NCBI RefSeq assembly: GCF_900104445.1
Contig: NZ_FNJI01000005.1
Span: 149,778-213,777 of the forward strand
Origin: Desulforhopalus singaporensis
Lineage (GTDB): Bacteria; Desulfobacterota; Desulfobulbia; Desulfobulbales; Desulfocapsaceae
Reading direction: 5' to 3'
Length of the DNA stretch: 64,000 nucleotides
Positions within the stretch are counted from its first letter, which is position 1. Each line of letters begins with the position of its first letter. Shown here in pieces: positions 9,586-18,389 of the stretch. The position numbers and the translations under genes are program-made. A model generated the notes under the pieces. It was given only the letters and a program-made list of their open reading frames with translations. It was not told where the DNA came from and searched no databases.

Positions 9586-9632
9586 AGTATAAAATCAATC
9601 GATTGACTTAATCATTTGATTGATTTTATACT
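9586..9632. promoter_or_regulatory. Candidate TetR operator: 15-bp perfect inverted repeat
   Basis: The arms AGTATAAAATCAATC and GATTGATTTTATACT are exact reverse complements separated by 17 bases. Inside, TCAATCGATTGA is itself a 12-bp palindrome overlapping the left arm, so several half-sites with the TCAATC/GATTGA core are stacked. The repeat ends 37 bases before the ATG of a TetR-family gene and covers the likely promoter. Autoregulation by that repressor is the simplest reading. The same core is not obvious just ahead of the downstream hlyD-like gene. Confidence 0.65.
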
Positions 9633-9669
9633 GTCGATGTATGATGCACTTCGTTTAACGGGAACAAAA

Positions 9670-10329
9670 ATGACAGAAAAAAGCAGGCAGCAGACGAAAT
9701 CAACAAAGCAGAGGTTGCTCCGTGCCGCCATCGACGTGTTTGGCAGATACGGGTATGAAGGGGCCACAACCCGGATGATCGCTACCGGGGCCAACGTCAA
9801 CATTGCGTCAATACCGTACTATTACAAGGGCAAGGAAGGGCTGTACAGGGCTGCCGTCAGTGAGGTGGTGACGATTGTCCGGTCGCAGATCGTGCAGGTG
9901 CAGCAGGAGATCGCCACCACCGATTTCAGTTGCGACTCCGGTGTAGGCAAGGCACGGCTGCTGCTTGAGCGACTGCTGGAAAATGTGGTCATGTTCATGG
10001 TAGGGTCTCCCGAAGCTGTCAGGGTTTCGCGGATAATCCTGCGCGAGCAGCTCTGTCCGTCGGCTGCATATGACCTTATTTTTAAAGGTTTTATGGAATT
10101 GATGCTCGACTCCCTGGCCGATCTGCTGGTGGTTCTCGATCCTCGGCAGGACCGGAAAACGGCAAAACTGAGAGGTGTGGCCCTGATGGGACAGGTGATC
10201 ATCTTTCGCGTGGCTCGGGAAACCGTCGTCCGGGCGCTCGAGTTTGATGGTTACGATCCCGGCGAGATTGCGGAGATCAGGAAAATAATACTCGAACATA
10301 CCAGGTCGGTGGTTAACGCCCTGGGGTGA
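9670..10329 (+). CDS. TetR/AcrR-family transcriptional regulator (CecR/YbiH-like)
   Basis: I use the ATG preceded by GGGAACAAAA. A TTG 54 bases upstream is also in frame but lies inside the inverted repeat. The 219-residue product has an N-terminal helix-turn-helix: TKQRLLRAAIDVFGRYG, then ATTRMIATGANVNIASIPYYY and the KGKEGLYRAAV helix that ends TetR DNA-binding domains. The rest is an all-helical ligand domain resembling the CerR-type C-terminal domain. It sits upstream of an HlyD/ABC/permease operon on the same strand, the same arrangement as E. coli cecR-ybhGFSR, so it probably represses that exporter and itself until a toxic ligand binds. The ligand is unknown. Confidence 0.85.
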   Translation: MTEKSRQQTKSTKQRLLRAAIDVFGRYGYEGATTRMIATGANVNIASIPYYYKGKEGLYRAAVSEVVTIVRSQIVQVQQEIATTDFSCDSGVGKARLLLERLLENVVMFMVGSPEAVRVSRIILREQLCPSAAYDLIFKGFMELMLDSLADLLVVLDPRQDRKTAKLRGVALMGQVIIFRVARETVVRALEFDGYDPGEIAEIRKIILEHTRSVVNALG

Positions 10330-10561
10330 GATCGATTGTGTATGTGTGGGGGGCTGATACCTCCCAAAGAGGTTGTTCTTGTTTCGGCGGATTGGTGCCG
10401 CCGCGTTGTTATGGCCTGGGCCACGGATCATGATCTTGTCGGGTGGAAGATGACGACCGGTACCGGCGGATAACACCAGGGGGCGTGGTATGCAGGTGGT
10501 AACTGTCCGCAGTTGTGGTGGTTTTTGTACAATAGTAAGATAAATCGGGGATGGATGAGAC

Positions 10562-11632
10562 ATGAAAAAGCCAATGGTAGTCGTGGTGGTGATCCTGGTC
10601 GTGGCCGCTGCGGTCATTTTCGGCAGGAAATGGTACCGCAGGGACAGTGAGGGTCAACCCGGCCATATGTTGAAAATTTACGGCACCGTCGACATCCGGG
10701 ACGCAAGTCTTGCTTTCAAGGAGCAGGAGCGTATAACCGAGGTGCTGGTTGAAGAAGGTGACAGGGTAGAGTCGGGGCAGGTCCTTGCCCGCCTCAAGAG
10801 CGACCTGGTCATGGCGGCGATCCGGGAGGCGCAGGGACGGATAGGCGAGCAGGAGCAAGTGGTGAAGCGGCTTGCGGCTGGAAGCCGTCCGCAGGAAATC
10901 GCCCAGGCCCGGGCGGAGGTGGAGGCTGCCAGGGTGCAGGTTGCCAATAACCTGAAAGTGTTACGCAGGCTTGAGAAGACGTCGGGCAGCGGAGCCAGCT
11001 CGAAACTGGATCTCGACGAGGCCCGGTCAAGGTTTGAGGTCGAAAGGGCGCTGCTTAAGGTGAAACAAAAAGCGCTCGATCTGGTGATCGAGGGTCCAAG
11101 AGCGGAAGATCGAGCAGCCGCTGACTACCGGCTTGCGGCTGCCAGGGCAGGCCTTGCTCAGCTGCAGGTACGCCTGGCTGACATGACCCTTACCGCTCCT
11201 GCGTCAGGAACGATAGAGAGCAGAATCCTGGAACCCGGAGAGATGGCGGGGCCCGGCCAGCCTGTTCTCATCCTCGCGCTCACCGATCCGAAATGGGTTC
11301 GGGCCTATGTGTCAGAACCCGATCTTGGACGGATAAGAACCGGAATGACAGCGAGGGTGATCAGCGATTCATTTCCTGAACAGCCGGTACAGGCAGTGGT
11401 GGGGTTTATCTCCCCGGTGGCGGAATTTACCCCGAGGACGGTGCAGACGGAGGAATTAAGGACCAAGTTGGTCTACGAGACGAGGGTCGTGGTGGCCGAT
11501 CCCGATAACCGTCTGCGACTGGGCATGCCGGTAACTGTGGTCGTCGACGAAGAACCGCGTCCGCAAAAGGGAGCGAGTTCACCTCTCCGGCAGGATTCAA
11601 CCGCCGGCAGGGAAGTGCTGCGGGAAAAATGA
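10562..11632 (+). CDS. ybhG: HlyD/YbhG-like periplasmic adaptor (membrane fusion protein) of an ABC exporter
   Basis: The 356-residue protein starts with a single membrane anchor (VVVVVILVVAAAVIFG). It continues with a biotinyl-lipoyl-like half motif (VLVEEGDRVESGQVLARL), a long coiled-coil hairpin between roughly residues 85 and 190, the second lipoyl half (LTAPASGTIESRILEPGEM), and a beta-barrel domain. It should bridge the inner-membrane permease to an outer-membrane channel. Its stop codon overlaps the start of the ATPase gene, so the two are translationally coupled. Order adaptor-ATPase-permease-permease matches ybhGFSR. No TolC-like gene is present in the window, so the outer-membrane partner is elsewhere. 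Confidence 0.85.
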   Translation: MKKPMVVVVVILVVAAAVIFGRKWYRRDSEGQPGHMLKIYGTVDIRDASLAFKEQERITEVLVEEGDRVESGQVLARLKSDLVMAAIREAQGRIGEQEQVVKRLAAGSRPQEIAQARAEVEAARVQVANNLKVLRRLEKTSGSGASSKLDLDEARSRFEVERALLKVKQKALDLVIEGPRAEDRAAADYRLAAARAGLAQLQVRLADMTLTAPASGTIESRILEPGEMAGPGQPVLILALTDPKWVRAYVSEPDLGRIRTGMTARVISDSFPEQPVQAVVGFISPVAEFTPRTVQTEELRTKLVYETRVVVADPDNRLRLGMPVTVVVDEEPRPQKGASSPLRQDSTAGREVLREK

Positions 11633-13452
11633 TGGACGGCGACTTGCTGGCTGCATCAGAAAAGGTGCAATGCGATCCGGTTCTTGAGATCTGCGGTCTG
11701 CATAAAGAGTTTGTGGCAAAAAATAAAAAGATCGTCCATGCCCTGCAGGATGTCCGGGTCAAAGCGATGCGGGGGCGGGTTACCGGACTTGTCGGGGCAG
11801 ACGGTGCGGGAAAGACCACCATGATTCGCATTGCGGCCGGCCTGCTGGTACCCACCTCCGGTTCGGTTACCGTGCTCGGCCTCGATTCTGTAACCCAGAC
11901 GCTGAAAGTCCAGTCGGCGGTCGGCTATATGCCCCAGAAATTCGGGCTCTATCAGGATCTTAGCGTATCTGAAAACATGGACCTCTACGCGGATCTTCAG
12001 GGGGTGCCCAGGGCTGAAAGGCCTAAGCGGTACGACCGCCTGCTGCAGATGACCAGCCTGGCCGCGTACACCAGGAGAAAGGCCGGCGCGCTTTCCGGGG
12101 GCATGAAGCAGAAACTTGGACTGGCCTGCGCCCTGATAAAGTCCCCCGGTATCCTGCTGCTTGACGAACCGACGGTGGGGGTTGACCCGGTGTCCCGCAG
12201 GGAACTGTGGAAAATCGTATATGAGCTTGTGGAAAAGGACAATATCGGGGTCTTTGTCTCCACCTCCTACCTGGACGAGGCGGCGCGGTGCGATCATGTG
12301 GTGGTGCTGCACCAGGGACAGGTATTACTTGAAGGTGCGCCCCGTGAGTTCATGACAAAGATGCGGGGCCGAGTGTTCGAGGTGGCTGCCGTCAGCGCAA
12401 AGTCGGTACGGCGTCTCTATGCGGAGCTTGCAGCGGAGTCCGGCGTTGTCGATGTAACCATCCGCTCGGGCAAGGTCCGCGTGGTAACCGAGAAGGAAAA
12501 GCAGCCGGGAATCGGGTTTTTGGTACCGGAAAAAAGAGCGATCAAGCCGGTTGAACCGAGTTTCGAGGACGCCTTCATGGCGATGATTCCCGGTAGCGGG
12601 CATCATTTCCGCCAGGAGCTGGGCGGCCGGAATTTGGCGGATGTTCCAGATGGGCAAGACGATGCGGTCGTGACGACGCAAAATTTGCAGAAGGTTTTCG
12701 GCGGGTTCACCGCGGTGAAGGACCTCAGTTTTACGGTGAACCGCGGGGAGATCTTCGGACTGCTGGGGCCAAACGGCGCCGGCAAGAGTACCACGTTTCG
12801 TATGCTGTGCGGTCTTCTGCCGGCAAGCGGAGGGAAGATCAGCGTGGCCGGTTATGATCTGCACCGCTCCCGGGCCCGTGCCAGGGCAAGGCTCGGCTAT
12901 ATGGCTCAGCAGTTTTCCCTGTATGGGCAGCTCAGTGTAAAAGAGAATCTGCGCTTTTTCGGCAAGGCCTACGGCCTGAACAACAGCAGGCTGGAGCACC
13001 GCATCCGGTGGGCGTATGATGAGTTCGGCCTGAAACAGTGGCAGGACAAGATGGCGGCTTCACTTCCCGGCGGTTACAAGCAACGGCTGGCGATGGCCGC
13101 GGCTCTGCTGCATGAACCTGATATCCTTTTTCTCGATGAGCCCACCTCGGGGGTGGATCCGTTTGCCCGCCGTGAATTCTGGCTGCGGATCAACGGGTTT
13201 GCCCAACAGGGTGTAACGGTGGTGGTCACCACTCATTTTATGGAGGAGGCAGAGTATTGCGATCGTATGCTGATTATGAGCCAGGGCGAGACTCTTGCCA
13301 TGGGATCTCCGGCAAAAATCAGGGAGCTCGCCTGTAGTCCCGATAATCCCGAGCCCACCATGGACGACGCCTTTATCGCTCTGGCCGATGGAGCGGTGAA
13401 CATGGATGGCGGAACCGGAAAAAAAGCGTCGCCAGAGGAACAAAGATCATGA
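11629..13452 (+). CDS. ybhF: Double ABC ATPase of a multidrug exporter (YbhF-like)
   Basis: Two complete ABC nucleotide-binding domains lie in one 607-residue chain. The first has Walker A GADGAGKTT, signature LSGGMKQKL and Walker B LLLDEPTVGVDP. The second has GPNGAGKST, a slightly altered signature LPGGYKQRL and LFLDEPTSGVDP. A linker of about 90 residues separates them. Both sites look able to bind ATP; the Ser to Pro change in the second signature is a small deviation. The gene overlaps its upstream and downstream neighbours by four bases each, so the four genes form one operon. It powers the two ABC-2 permeases encoded next. Two starts are adjacent (tandem ATG codons). Confidence 0.9.
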   Translation: MMDGDLLAASEKVQCDPVLEICGLHKEFVAKNKKIVHALQDVRVKAMRGRVTGLVGADGAGKTTMIRIAAGLLVPTSGSVTVLGLDSVTQTLKVQSAVGYMPQKFGLYQDLSVSENMDLYADLQGVPRAERPKRYDRLLQMTSLAAYTRRKAGALSGGMKQKLGLACALIKSPGILLLDEPTVGVDPVSRRELWKIVYELVEKDNIGVFVSTSYLDEAARCDHVVVLHQGQVLLEGAPREFMTKMRGRVFEVAAVSAKSVRRLYAELAAESGVVDVTIRSGKVRVVTEKEKQPGIGFLVPEKRAIKPVEPSFEDAFMAMIPGSGHHFRQELGGRNLADVPDGQDDAVVTTQNLQKVFGGFTAVKDLSFTVNRGEIFGLLGPNGAGKSTTFRMLCGLLPASGGKISVAGYDLHRSRARARARLGYMAQQFSLYGQLSVKENLRFFGKAYGLNNSRLEHRIRWAYDEFGLKQWQDKMAASLPGGYKQRLAMAAALLHEPDILFLDEPTSGVDPFARREFWLRINGFAQQGVTVVVTTHFMEEAEYCDRMLIMSQGETLAMGSPAKIRELACSPDNPEPTMDDAFIALADGAVNMDGGTGKKASPEEQRS

Positions 13453-14579
13453 GCACCGCACTGTTTTTCATGCGTCTTCGCGGTATCCTGCGCAAGGAAT
13501 TTCTCCAGATCCTTCGTGACCCGAGCTCCATTGCCCTTGCACTGGTCATGCCCATGGTGCTGTTGTTTATTTTCGGATACGGCGTGACGCTTGACGCCGA
13601 GTACATACCGGTGGCGGTCGTCGCAGAAGACAACGGAAACGGCTCTTCCCAGCTGCTGCAGCGCTTTGAGCTGTCGCAAAATTTTGTTGTGACCCGGGTG
13701 GCAACGATGGCGGAGGCGGAACAGCTGCTCAATGTGCGCAGGGTAGACGGGATCATACATCTGCGGGAGAATTTTTCGGCGAAGGTGGCCGGAGGGGCTG
13801 GTGGCCAGGTGCAGGTAATTGTTAACGGTGTAGATGCAAACCGCGCCAGGTTGATTCAGGGTTACGTTCGCACGGTTGCCGGTAAATGGTTCGACGTACG
13901 TACAGGTGAGGGGCTTGCCATGGTGGGGGTGCCGGTGTCGATTGCCCAGCGGGTCTGGTTTAATGAGGAAGTGGAAAGCAGGAATTTCATGGTGCCGGGG
14001 TTGATCACCCTGATCATGACCCTCATCGGCATCCTGCTCACCGCCCTGGTGGTGGCGCGGGAATGGGAACGGGGGACCATGGAGGCAATGCTTGTTACCC
14101 CCCTTCGTCGGATTGACATCCTGCTGGGGAAGATTATCCCTTACTATCTGCTTGGGATGGTCGGCATGGGTCTGTCGGTTGCGGTTGCGGTACTCATCTT
14201 CGGCGTTCCGTTCCGCGGTTCATTCGGCGCCCTGTTCGTCCTCAGCTCCCTTTTCATGTTGGCCTCGCTCGGGTTCGGGCTGCTGCTCTCCGCGGCCATC
14301 AGGATCCAGTTTGTCGCGGCCCAGATCTCCATTGTGGCCGGGTTCCTGCCGGCATTTTTTCTCTCCGGGTTGATTTTCGACCTTGAGTCAACTCCTGCTG
14401 TAATCCGGATTGTCAGCCATATAGTTCCGGCACGTTATTTTGTCTCCATAAGCCATACCCTGTTCATGGCCGGTGACGTGTGGGAGGTGCTGCTGCCTGA
14501 CGGGCTGATGCTCGGTTTTATGGCAATCTTCTTCATAACCCTGGCCTATCGAAAAATAACTAAACGGCTGGAGGGATAA
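13449..14579 (+). CDS. ybhS: ABC-2 type permease (YbhS-like)
   Basis: The 376-residue protein has one N-terminal membrane helix (ALALVMPMVLLFIFGYGV), an extracytoplasmic domain of about 150 residues, and five to six C-terminal helices including LITLIMTLIGILLTALVV. The motif EWERGTMEAMLVTP in the cytoplasmic coupling region is typical of ABC-2 permeases of the YhhJ/YbhR/YbhS type. It begins within ATGA of the ATPase gene and ends in TAATG with the next permease gene. It should pair with that second permease as a heterodimer driven by the double ATPase. Confidence 0.88.
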   Translation: MSTALFFMRLRGILRKEFLQILRDPSSIALALVMPMVLLFIFGYGVTLDAEYIPVAVVAEDNGNGSSQLLQRFELSQNFVVTRVATMAEAEQLLNVRRVDGIIHLRENFSAKVAGGAGGQVQVIVNGVDANRARLIQGYVRTVAGKWFDVRTGEGLAMVGVPVSIAQRVWFNEEVESRNFMVPGLITLIMTLIGILLTALVVAREWERGTMEAMLVTPLRRIDILLGKIIPYYLLGMVGMGLSVAVAVLIFGVPFRGSFGALFVLSSLFMLASLGFGLLLSAAIRIQFVAAQISIVAGFLPAFFLSGLIFDLESTPAVIRIVSHIVPARYFVSISHTLFMAGDVWEVLLPDGLMLGFMAIFFITLAYRKITKRLEG

Positions 14580-15700
14580 TGATTGTTCTGCGACGGATAC
14601 TGGCACTGGTGGTTAAAGAATTTACCCTTATCATGAAGGATCCAAAGAGCCGTTTTGTCATTATTGGGCCGCCCCTGATACAATTTTTTGTTTTCGGCTA
14701 CGCCGCTACCTACGATCTGAAAAACGTCCGGTATGCGGTCCTTGACCAATCCGGCTCGGCGCTGTCCCGGCAGTTCCTCGCCAAAGTGGAAGGATCGGGG
14801 GTGTTCCGCCTGACCGGCATGCTGCACGACCAGCAACAGATAGCCGAATATATAGACGGAGAAAAGAGCAGGCTCGTCATCCATATTGACGACACCTTTG
14901 CAGAAAAAGTGCGTCGGTCGGTACCGGTGAAAATCCAGGTTATCGCCGACGGGAGAAACCCCAACGTGGCGCTGATCGCCCTCGGATACCTCGGTACCAT
15001 CGTACACCAGTTCAACGAGGAGTTGGTGCACCAGGGGGTGGTGCAACCAGGCTCCTCCGGGCTGCTGCTGGAGGAGAGGGCCTGGTTCAACGGCAACCTC
15101 CGCAGCCGCTGGTTCATTGTGTCCGCGCTGGGAGGGTTGATCAGCATGGTCGTGGTCATGATCCTGACCAGCCTTTCCGTTGCCAGGGAGCGGGAATTCG
15201 GCACCTTCGACCAGCTGCTGGTCGCCCCTTTTACCCCGGCGGAGATTCTCGTGGGTAAATCACTTCCCGGGATTATTTTCGGGTTCGGCGACGCCATGAT
15301 TTTCGCAGCAGGAGCAGTGTACTGGTTTGGCGTACCGTTTCGCGGGACCATAGCGGCACTGGCGGTGGCGCTGCTCTGTTTTATCGTGACCATGGTCGGG
15401 GTCGGCCTGCTGGTCTCTTCGCTGTCCATGACCATGCAACAGGGTCTGCTCGGCTCCTTTGTCTTTATCATGCCGGCGGTAACTCTTTCCGGTCTGGCAA
15501 CCCCTGTCGAGAATATGCCGCCATGGCTTCAGCAGGCGGATATGATCAACCCTGTCCGCTATATAATTATAGCGCTTCGCTCAATTTTTCTTGAGGGTGC
15601 CGATCTGGCGGCGGTATGGCCCCATATCTGGCCGCTAATGATTATCGCCTCGCTGACCCTGACACTTGCCGCTTGGATGTTTCGGGCAAGGTCGGTATGA
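14579..15700 (+). CDS. ybhR: ABC-2 type permease (YbhR-like)
   Basis: This is the second 373-residue ABC-2 permease, paralogous to the gene just upstream. It has an N-terminal helix (FVIIGPPLIQFFVFGYAAT), a large periplasmic domain and the coupling motif REREFGTFDQLLVAPF, followed by five hydrophobic segments. The start codon overlaps the previous stop. The operon ends here; the next gene is on the opposite strand, 27 bases away. In E. coli the corresponding exporter affects sensitivity to cephalosporins and other compounds; the substrate here is unknown. Confidence 0.88.
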   Translation: MIVLRRILALVVKEFTLIMKDPKSRFVIIGPPLIQFFVFGYAATYDLKNVRYAVLDQSGSALSRQFLAKVEGSGVFRLTGMLHDQQQIAEYIDGEKSRLVIHIDDTFAEKVRRSVPVKIQVIADGRNPNVALIALGYLGTIVHQFNEELVHQGVVQPGSSGLLLEERAWFNGNLRSRWFIVSALGGLISMVVVMILTSLSVAREREFGTFDQLLVAPFTPAEILVGKSLPGIIFGFGDAMIFAAGAVYWFGVPFRGTIAALAVALLCFIVTMVGVGLLVSSLSMTMQQGLLGSFVFIMPAVTLSGLATPVENMPPWLQQADMINPVRYIIIALRSIFLEGADLAAVWPHIWPLMIIASLTLTLAAWMFRARSV

Positions 15701-15727
15701 CCTTTGGCCGGAAAAAAAGAGCGAGGT

Positions 15728-16726
15728 CTATCCCCTGGGGTGAAATTTCTTGTGGATTTTTTTCAGCCTGTCCTGGTCGATATGGGTATATATCTGGGTG
15801 GTGGCAATGTCAGAATGCCCGAGCATCATCTGTACCGAACGCAGATCCGCTCCGTGGCTCAGAAGGTGGGTGGCAAAGGAATGTCGCAGCATATGGGGTG
15901 ATATCTCCTTGGTGATCCCCGCCGCCAGGGCGGCCTGCCTGATAATCTGGTAGAACCTCAGCCGGGTCATGCAGGTCCCGAGATGGGTTATGAAGAGATA
16001 GTTGCTCCGCCTGTTTTTTAAAATCAGCGCGCGCGCCGTCTTGATGTAGAGTTCGACCCTTTCTTTGGCAAACTCGCCAAAAGGCACGAGGCGTTCCTTG
16101 CTGCCTTTGCCCACCACTCTGACAAACCCTGCGTGCAGGTTGCATCCGGAAAGCGGCAGCTGTACAAGTTCTGAAACCCGCAGGCCGGTGGCGTAGAGCA
16201 GCACCAGCATAGCGTTGTTTCGCCTGGCTATCGGGGTGAGGATATGGGGCGGTTCCAGCAGTTGCTGGACCTCTTCCACCGAGAGTGCCCTGGGCAGGGT
16301 ACTGCCGCTTTTCGGCAATCCGGCGATGTTGAAGGGGTTGTTGTTGACCTGGTTTTCCCTGGCGAGAAAATCGAAAAAAGATTTCAGGGCCGAGACCCGT
16401 CTGCTATTGGTCCGGTTTGACGATTTCCTGACTGTGCGGCAATGATCGAGAAAAGAGTGGAGCGTTGCGATGTCGACCCGGTTGAGCGAGCGCGTGCCTG
16501 TCGCTGCCACATAGGTCAGAAAAATAGTTATATCGTTGTCGTAGGCTTCTATTGAATTTTCCGAAAATCTTCTTTCGGTGATCAGGTAATGCAGGTAACG
16601 TTCGTGATGCCCTGCAAAAACCGGGGGTAGGGTAGAATTTGCGATAGTTGTTCGTGTGGCTGTAGTTATGACAGGGACCACCGGCTGTCCGGCAAAAAAG
16701 TAACCAGCGGGCATCGGCGATTGCAC
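15728..16726 (-). CDS. xerD: Tyrosine recombinase XerC/XerD family
   Basis: The catalytic domain carries the full tyrosine-recombinase set: Arg in ATGLRVSELVQLP, Lys in GKGSKERLVPF, HxxR in SPHMLRHSFATHLL, then GHSDIATTQIYTHI with the nucleophilic Tyr. The N-terminal SAM-like domain (HYLITERRFSENSIEAYDND) is typical of XerC/D. It should resolve chromosome dimers at dif together with a partner, or act alone as XerH/XerD-like enzymes do. The GTG start at the listed end lies inside the rpsU terminator hairpin, so a downstream start is likely; a GTG at 16681 is one candidate. The protein is not in a mobile context, which favours the housekeeping role. Confidence 0.85.
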   Translation of the reverse strand: MQSPMPAGYFFAGQPVVPVITTATRTTIANSTLPPVFAGHHERYLHYLITERRFSENSIEAYDNDITIFLTYVAATGTRSLNRVDIATLHSFLDHCRTVRKSSNRTNSRRVSALKSFFDFLARENQVNNNPFNIAGLPKSGSTLPRALSVEEVQQLLEPPHILTPIARRNNAMLVLLYATGLRVSELVQLPLSGCNLHAGFVRVVGKGSKERLVPFGEFAKERVELYIKTARALILKNRRSNYLFITHLGTCMTRLRFYQIIRQAALAAGITKEISPHMLRHSFATHLLSHGADLRSVQMMLGHSDIATTQIYTHIDQDRLKKIHKKFHPRG

Positions 16727-16735
16727 GCTGGTTAC
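16694..16735 (-). terminator. Intrinsic terminator of rpsU
   Basis: Read on the minus strand, GTAACCAGCG and CGCTGGTTAC form a perfect 10-bp stem with a 16-base loop, followed at once by six T residues. It lies 20 bases after the rpsU stop codon. Confidence 0.85.
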
Positions 16736-16754
16736 CAGAAAACCGTCAACCGGC

Positions 16755-16949
16755 TTACATGGCCTTTCGCATTCTGTTGAACTTGCGGAGCTTTCTCCGA
16801 GCTTCAGCTTGCTTTCTGCGCTTTTTCACGCTCGGCTTCTCATAGTATTCGCGACGCTTAAGCTCTCTTTTGATACCGTCTATCTGCAGCTTTTTTTTGA
16901 GCTGACGGATCGCGTACTCAAGATCTCCTCGAACTTCAACTTCTATCAT
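16755..16949 (-). CDS. rpsU: 30S ribosomal protein S21
   Basis: The 64-residue basic protein begins MIEVEVRGDLEYAIRQLKKK and continues with KRREYYEKPSVKKRRKQAEA, the invariant core of bS21. It joins the small subunit near the 3' end of 16S rRNA and helps initiation. Length and motif match the family. It has its own intrinsic terminator and a long upstream region, so it is probably transcribed alone. Confidence 0.97.
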   Translation of the reverse strand: MIEVEVRGDLEYAIRQLKKKLQIDGIKRELKRREYYEKPSVKKRRKQAEARRKLRKFNRMRKAM

Positions 16950-17385
16950 TATGGGCTCCGTTTAACGAAATAATCTTGTTTATTGAAAAAGATCATGCAC
17001 TTGCACGTCTTCTCGACAAATAGTTCTTATTTAGTGACAACAATCTCTTTTATATACTAAACAGCAAGTCCGTTTGTCAATGGAATTTTGCACGGTGCGG
17101 TTGTTCCCCTCGGCGAAGAAGAGGGCGGGCCGTGGTGGGGCAACCGATTGTACAGGCGGCCGCACCAATACCCGGGTGGCGGCGCTGCTCTCTCAGGAGA
17201 AAATGTGTTAATCCGACGGGCCTCACCCACTGTTTTGCCATAATGGCAAAACAGCTTTTGGGCAAGCTGCCCGATTATGTTAAGCTTGCCGGATACTAAC
17301 ATATCCATCGGTATCACAGAGCAGTGTTTTTTACTTTCACTGCCTTTATGAACAACTGAAAACAGAGCAGGAGGATAACTATAAC
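16950..17385. other. 436-bp divergent intergenic region between rpsU and ddl
   Basis: No gene can be supported; open frames here are shadows of ddl or lack ribosome sites. The part next to rpsU is AT-rich (around 16960-17070) and should hold the rpsU promoter. A nearly perfect 25-base palindrome lies in the middle (separate entry). The ddl-proximal end carries AGGAGG eleven bases before the ddl ATG. Confidence 0.5.
17230..17254. repeat. Near-perfect 25-base palindrome upstream of ddl
   Basis: CTGTTTTGCCAT and ATGGCAAAACAG are exact 12-base reverse complements around a single central A. The site lies 132 bases before ddl and about 280 bases before rpsU. The one-base centre makes it look more like a dimeric repressor operator than an RNA hairpin; only four T residues follow it. 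The binding protein is unknown. Confidence 0.6.
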
Positions 17386-18342
17386 ATGCAGACCAGCAAA
17401 CTGTGTATTGCCCTGATTGCCGGAGGAGTGTCCGGTGAACGCCAAGTCTCCCTGAACGGCGCCGCCGGAGTGGAAAAAGCCCTCGATCCTGATAAATTCG
17501 ATGTAAAACGGTACGATCCGGCAACCGACCTCCCCCGTTTGGCCGCCGATGCCGCAAACATCGATTTCGCCTTTATACTTCTTCACGGACTCTACGGCGA
17601 AGACGGCACCATGCAGGGTTTTCTCGATTTACTGCAGATACCCTACCAGGGGGCGGGAGTTCTCGGCAGTGCCATAGCGATGGACAAACACCTGGCCAAG
17701 GAACTCTACAGACTGTATGGACTGCCGGTGGCCGACTGGGAATTGGTAACGAAGGGTGACAGCTTTGATGCGGACTCTCTGGAGGCCAGGTTCGGGGTTC
17801 CCGTGGTTATCAAGCCGGTTCGTGAAGGCTCGAGCCTTGGCCTGACCATTGCCAGGTCGAAGCAGGAACTTGTGGATGGGATCGAAAAGGCCCTGGTTCA
17901 CGACAGCCAGGTAATGGTGGAAAAGTATATCGAGGGGCGGGAAATTACGGTTGGCGTTCTCGGTAACGACGACCCGGTCGGGTTGCCGGTTATCGAGATC
18001 ATCCCCGGAGAGGAGTTTGAGTTTTTCGATTATAATGCCAAGTACAAGCCCGGGGCCAGCGAAGAGATATGCCCGGCTGATATAAGTGAACAACTCAGGG
18101 ATCTGGTTCAGGGGTACGGGGTTGAAGCACACAAGGCTTTGCGTCTTAAGGGGTATTCCCGAACGGATATGATCATCGGCAACGACGGAAATGTTTATCT
18201 GCTTGAGACCAACACCATACCCGGCATGACCGAAACCAGCCTTATGCCCCAGGCGGCGGCGGAATACGGACTGGCTTTTCCCCAGTTTCTGGAAAAACTC
18301 ATAGAGCTGGGGCTTGAAGGCAGAAAAACAAAAGAAAGCTGA
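17386..18342 (+). CDS. ddl: D-alanine--D-alanine ligase
   Basis: The 318-residue ATP-grasp enzyme joins two D-alanines for peptidoglycan precursors in the cytoplasm. It opens with CIALIAGGVSGERQVSLNGA, contains the HGLYGEDGTMQGFLDLL motif, and VVIKPVREGSSLGL in the ATP-grasp fold. It ends with the metal- and product-binding NVYLLETNTIPGMTETSLMP. All core motifs are present and the length is normal. The start has AGGAGG upstream. No mur or fts genes are adjacent, so it is outside the usual division cluster. Confidence 0.93.
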   Translation: MQTSKLCIALIAGGVSGERQVSLNGAAGVEKALDPDKFDVKRYDPATDLPRLAADAANIDFAFILLHGLYGEDGTMQGFLDLLQIPYQGAGVLGSAIAMDKHLAKELYRLYGLPVADWELVTKGDSFDADSLEARFGVPVVIKPVREGSSLGLTIARSKQELVDGIEKALVHDSQVMVEKYIEGREITVGVLGNDDPVGLPVIEIIPGEEFEFFDYNAKYKPGASEEICPADISEQLRDLVQGYGVEAHKALRLKGYSRTDMIIGNDGNVYLLETNTIPGMTETSLMPQAAAEYGLAFPQFLEKLIELGLEGRKTKES

Positions 18343-18389
18343 TGTCGCTCGATTGGCTTATTTCCTGCCTTCCCCGGTGACTGTGCACG

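Noticed and set aside
15728..16726. Integrase of a mobile element
   Set aside because: The recombinase is between ordinary housekeeping genes, has XerC/D-type features, and no attachment repeats or phage genes are nearby.
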